A program made the position numbers and the translations under genes. Positions 4,564 to 6,682 of a DNA stretch of 6,682 bases are shown piece by piece. Source of the stretch: Anaerolineales bacterium Chloro_02. GTDB lineage: Bacteria; Chloroflexota; Anaerolineae; Anaerolineales; Anaerolineaceae. Every line of letters begins with the position of its first letter. Position 1 is the first letter of the stretch. The stretch lies in assembly GCA_001603765.1 (NCBI GenBank), contig LUZV01000012.1:1-6682 (forward strand), in the 5' to 3' direction. The notes beneath the pieces were generated by a model. It made no database searches, was not told the DNA's origin, and saw nothing but the letters and a program-made list of their open reading frames with translations.

Positions 4564-6682
4564 TTAGCTCAGGATGATCGGCAAGAACAAGCGTAGATAG
4601 GGTTTGACCAGGATGGTCACCGTTGCCTCGTCGTGCCACTCTGCCTGGATCCTCACTGAGAGCACCATATACCGGAAGGTGTCTGTGCCCATGAAACCAG
4701 CATCGGGCGTATAGGTGAAGGAGCCGTCGTTGTTCATAACCAAGGTTCCGTGCTGCGGACCCTCGAGTATTAGGATAGAAACATGCTCATCAGGATCAAG
4801 CAGCACATCGTTTGCCAGGATTCCCTCTGCCGCATCCTTAACCAGCGGAACACCAGTAACGGTTTCGTAGTAATCATCATTGGCAATCGGCCAGTCGTTC
4901 ACAGGCGTAACCGTGATGGTCACAACCGCCAGGTCGCTCTCCAGCTCCGCATCTTTCGCCTTATATGTGAAGCTATCGGTGCCGTTGAAATATGCGGTTG
5001 GCGTGTAAGTGAAGGAACCGTCAGAATTAAGGGTTAAGGTTCCGTGCTGTACGGTATCAACCAGGATCGCGGTCAGGATATCACCATCCACGTCGATGTC
5101 ATTCGCCAAAACGCCCGGAGCAGCGACAGTCAAGGTATCTTTTTCGGCAACTGTGTAGTGATCGTCAACTGCCACAGGGGCATCATTCACCGGAGTCACC
5201 GTGATGGTAACTGTGGCAACGTTGCTGTCAATCAAGCCGTCATTAGCCTTAAAGGTGAAGCTATCTGACCCGTTGTAATTTAAGCTGGGCGTGTAGGTTG
5301 CCACAGCTCCAACAAGCGTCACCGTACCGTGAGCAGGCTGGGTCACAATTGCGTAGGTTAAGGGCTGCCCGTCAATGTCGGTCGCAACCAAAGTAATAGC
5401 CTTGGCTGTATCTTCGGGGGTTTCAACGCTCTGAGCCTGAGCTACCGGGGCTGTGTTGACAAATTCTCTTACCATGATCGTTACCGTCGCGATGTTGCTA
5501 TCGAGCTCGCCATCATTCGCCTTGTAAGTGAAGCTGTCGAAGCCGCTGTAGCCAGCAGCAGGAACGTAGGTGAAGGAACCGTCAGCGTTGAGCGTCAGGG
5601 TGCCGTGAGCTGGATCAGTAACCTTAATCGCGGTCAGAGGATCGCTTTCGGGGTCGCTATCGTTACCAAGAACACCCGGAACCGCGACAGTCAGAGTCGT
5701 TTCAAAGTCTGTTATATAAGTATCGTTCAAAGCAACCGGAGCCGCGTTCCTGGCGGTGACTGTGACGATAATGGTTTCACAATCGCTCAGATAACCGTCG
5801 CTAACGCAAATCTCGAATGTATGGCTGCCTACCTGTAAGTCTGATGGCGTCCAGGTAAAGACACCAGTTGCAGGGTTGATGGCGGCGCCAGCCGGCGCGC
5901 CGTTGATGCTGAAGGTTAGGGTCTGAACCGGGATATCAGCGTCTGTGGCAGTGGCCGTGAACGTCAGCGCGGCAGCCGCCTCTACCGTCTTGTTGCCAAT
6001 CGCGCCCAAAACTGGCGGCAGATTAACTTCGGTAACGGTAAAGGTGACTTCCTGCTCATCGCAAAGAGCAGGTGACGCGTCGTCACACACTTTCACGGTA
6101 AAGGAATATACGCCGGGACCCTGCGCCTCAGTGGGAGTCCAAGTGAAGACGCCGGTAATCGGGTCAATAGCTGCACCAGTGGGCGCGCCAACCAAGCTAT
6201 AAGTCAGGTTGGTGCTGTCCACATCGGTGGCAGTAGCAGTAAAGCTATAAGGCTGCATCTCGGGGATCGTCGCATTGGCAATCGCCGCCAAAACAGGCGC
6301 GTCATTCACCGGTGTAACCGTAATGGTCACTGTGGCAACATTGCTGTCAACCGTGCCATCGTTGGCTTTGAAGGTGAAGCTGTCTGTGCCGTTGAAGTCA
6401 GCCGCGGGAGTGTAGGTCAGGTTCGGAGCGGTGCCGCTGAGTGTGCCGTGAGCAGGTCCAGCCACAACCGTGTATGTTAGGGAGTCGCCGTCAACGTCTG
6501 TCGCGACCAAGGTGATGGCTTTGGCAGTGTCTTCAGCGGTCGTTACCGATTGATCCATGGCGACTGGCGCGTCATTCACCGGTGTCACCGTGATGGTCAC
6601 TGTGGCAACATTGCTGTCAACCGTGCCATCATTGGCTTTGAAGGTGAAGCTGTCTGTGCCGTTGAAGTCAGCCGCGGGAGTG
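4564..6682 (-). CDS. Large tandem-repeat extracellular protein (5' end outside window)
   Basis: The frame is open to the right edge, so the N-terminus and any signal peptide are missing; at least 706 residues are present. A GTG at 6600 is inside a repeat and is not the true start. The protein is a chain of beta-sandwich modules joined by VTPVNDAP-type linkers. From the N-terminal side they are a partial tandem-95 unit, a full tandem-95 unit, two putative-Ig (He_PIG-like) units with Cys pairs, a Big_9/VCBS-like unit, another tandem-95 unit, then two Big_9/VCBS-like units. Repeated signatures are AEDTAKAITLVATD, DVDGD, HGTLTLN, DGSFTYTP, F-GTDSFTFKANDG and SNVATVTITV. Acidic DxDGD motifs may bind calcium, as in cadherin-like domains. 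The chain ends in KPYLRLFLPIILS with no LPXTG motif, S-layer domain or basic anchor. Such proteins are usually secreted or surface-attached adhesins or matrix proteins; that role is inferred. Confidence 0.9.
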   Translation of the reverse strand, partial: TPAADFNGTDSFTFKANDGTVDSNVATVTITVTPVNDAPVAMDQSVTTAEDTAKAITLVATDVDGDSLTYTVVAGPAHGTLSGTAPNLTYTPAADFNGTDSFTFKANDGTVDSNVATVTITVTPVNDAPVLAAIANATIPEMQPYSFTATATDVDSTNLTYSLVGAPTGAAIDPITGVFTWTPTEAQGPGVYSFTVKVCDDASPALCDEQEVTFTVTEVNLPPVLGAIGNKTVEAAAALTFTATATDADIPVQTLTFSINGAPAGAAINPATGVFTWTPSDLQVGSHTFEICVSDGYLSDCETIIVTVTARNAAPVALNDTYITDFETTLTVAVPGVLGNDSDPESDPLTAIKVTDPAHGTLTLNADGSFTYVPAAGYSGFDSFTYKANDGELDSNIATVTIMVREFVNTAPVAQAQSVETPEDTAKAITLVATDIDGQPLTYAIVTQPAHGTVTLVGAVATYTPSLNYNGSDSFTFKANDGLIDSNVATVTITVTPVNDAPVAVDDHYTVAEKDTLTVAAPGVLANDIDVDGDILTAILVDTVQHGTLTLNSDGSFTYTPTAYFNGTDSFTYKAKDAELESDLAVVTITVTPVNDWPIANDDYYETVTGVPLVKDAAEGILANDVLLDPDEHVSILILEGPQHGTLVMNNDGSFTYTPDAGFMGTDTFRYMVLSVRIQAEWHDEATVTILVKPYLRLFLPIILS
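4567..4899 (-). repeat. Divergent terminal Big_9/VCBS-like module and C-terminal tail
   Basis: The first two thirds keep the family pattern (ILANDVLLDPDEHVSI, HGTLVMNNDGSFTYTP, FMGTDTFRY). The last strands are replaced by MVLSVRIQAEWHDEATVTI, lacking the KANDG signature. After VKP comes the tail YLRLFLPIILS at the very C-terminus. Confidence 0.7.
4900..5187 (-). repeat. Big_9/VCBS-like module 2, 96 residues
   Basis: It contains VAAPGVLANDIDVDGDILTAI, HGTLTLNSDGSFTYTP and a slightly altered DSFTYKAKDAELES. The DVDGD loop may bind calcium. Confidence 0.76.
5188..5457 (-). repeat. Tandem-95/cadherin-like unit, 90 residues
   Basis: It has the same length and layout as the unit at 6307-6576, with PEDTAKAITLVATDIDG and DSFTFKANDGLIDSN. 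The DNA is clearly diverged from that unit, so this copy is older. Confidence 0.78.
5458..5748 (-). repeat. Big_9/VCBS-like module 1, 97 residues
   Basis: It has the order VPGVLGNDSDPESDPLTAI, HGTLTLNADGSFTYVPAAG and DSFTYKANDGELDSN, the hallmark of the Big_9/VCBS-type beta-sandwich. It ends in MVREFVNTAPV instead of the usual VTPVNDAPV linker. Confidence 0.75.
5749..6024 (-). repeat. Putative-Ig (He_PIG-like) module 2, 92 residues
   Basis: It repeats the scheme of module 1: TFSINGAPAGAAINPATG, VFTWTPSDLQVGSH, then EICVSDGYLSDCET. Again two cysteines, nine residues apart, lie at the same structural position. The two modules are paralogous and sit side by side between tandem-95 and Big_9-like units. 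Confidence 0.75.
6025..6306 (-). repeat. Putative-Ig (He_PIG-like) module 1, 94 residues
   Basis: The pattern LTYSLVGAPTGAAIDPITG followed by VFTWTPTEAQGPG and YSFTVKVCDD is typical of the putative Ig family found in surface proteins. Two cysteines eight residues apart (VCDDASPALC) sit on the penultimate strand and could form a disulfide. Confidence 0.75.
6307..6576 (-). repeat. Tandem-95/cadherin-like unit, 90 residues
   Basis: This is a complete 270-bp unit running from NDAPVAMDQS to TITVTPV. It carries DVDGD, a possible calcium-binding loop, and the KANDG signature. Its closest relative in the window besides the edge unit is 5188-5457, which shares EDTAKAITLVATD but is clearly more diverged. 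Confidence 0.8.
6577..6682 (-). repeat. Partial tandem-95 unit at the window edge
   Basis: It encodes the C-terminal part of a module (AADFNGTDSFTFKANDG through VTITVTPV). Together with the 6 bp after it, it differs from the equivalent part of the next unit, 270 bp away, at only three bases over 112. It shows that the repeat array continues past the window. Confidence 0.85.

Noticed and set aside
6598..6600. GTG at 6600 as the start codon of the repeat protein
   Set aside because: The frame stays open to the right edge and encodes another copy of the same repeat. The GTG is a Val in the VTITVTPVNDAP linker, so the gene is 5'-partial in this window.
4564..6682. CRISPR-like or satellite DNA repeat
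   Set aside because: The periodicity of 270-290 bp follows protein modules in one reading frame, with codon-level divergence. It is a coding tandem array, not a non-coding repeat.

Overview
The window is about 6.7 kb of bacterial chromosomal DNA of roughly 50% GC, with every supported gene on the minus strand. In transcription order, from high to low coordinates, it holds: the 3' two kilobases of a large secreted-type repeat protein gene; a two-gene operon of an HI0933-family flavoprotein and tryptophanase (tnaA); a UDP-glucose/nucleotide-sugar 6-dehydrogenase gene; and possibly the first codons of one more gene at the left edge. The repeat protein ends in a short hydrophobic tail containing FLPII. 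From memory, such tails are common in exported proteins of Chloroflexota, especially Anaerolineae. That tail and the general style of the proteins suggest an anaerobic Chloroflexota bacterium, but no marker gene is present and the assignment is only inferred.

Region 4564-6682 encodes at least 706 residues of tandem extracellular beta-sandwich modules of about 90-97 residues. They are of three kinds: tandem-95/cadherin-like, Big_9/VCBS-like, and putative-Ig (He_PIG-like). The gene runs off the right edge. The last complete 270-bp unit and the truncated unit at the edge are almost identical at DNA level, so the array probably continues with recently duplicated copies. A strong minus-strand hairpin terminator lies about 60 bp after the stop codon.

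Region 1674-4294 is a compact operon. The flavoprotein stop and the tnaA start share an ATGA overlap, and the tnaA ribosome binding site lies inside the flavoprotein's last codons, so the two are probably translationally coupled. Substrate-pocket residues identify the lyase as tryptophanase (indole-forming) rather than tyrosine phenol-lyase. No tnaC-like Trp-containing leader peptide and no tnaB permease are visible. A terminator follows tnaA directly. The 269-bp gap upstream of the flavoprotein holds candidate promoters, including a TATAAT so close to the ATG that it would give a leaderless mRNA.

Region 1-1431 holds the nucleotide-sugar dehydrogenase, which has its own TATAAT box and ribosome binding site. 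It would supply UDP-glucuronate or a similar sugar acid for envelope polysaccharide. No terminator is seen after it, and a possible start codon for another gene follows 47 bp later.

No clearly new multi-gene system is visible. The points most worth checking are the flavoprotein-tryptophanase coupling, the C-terminal tail of the repeat protein, and the near-identical repeat units at the window edge.
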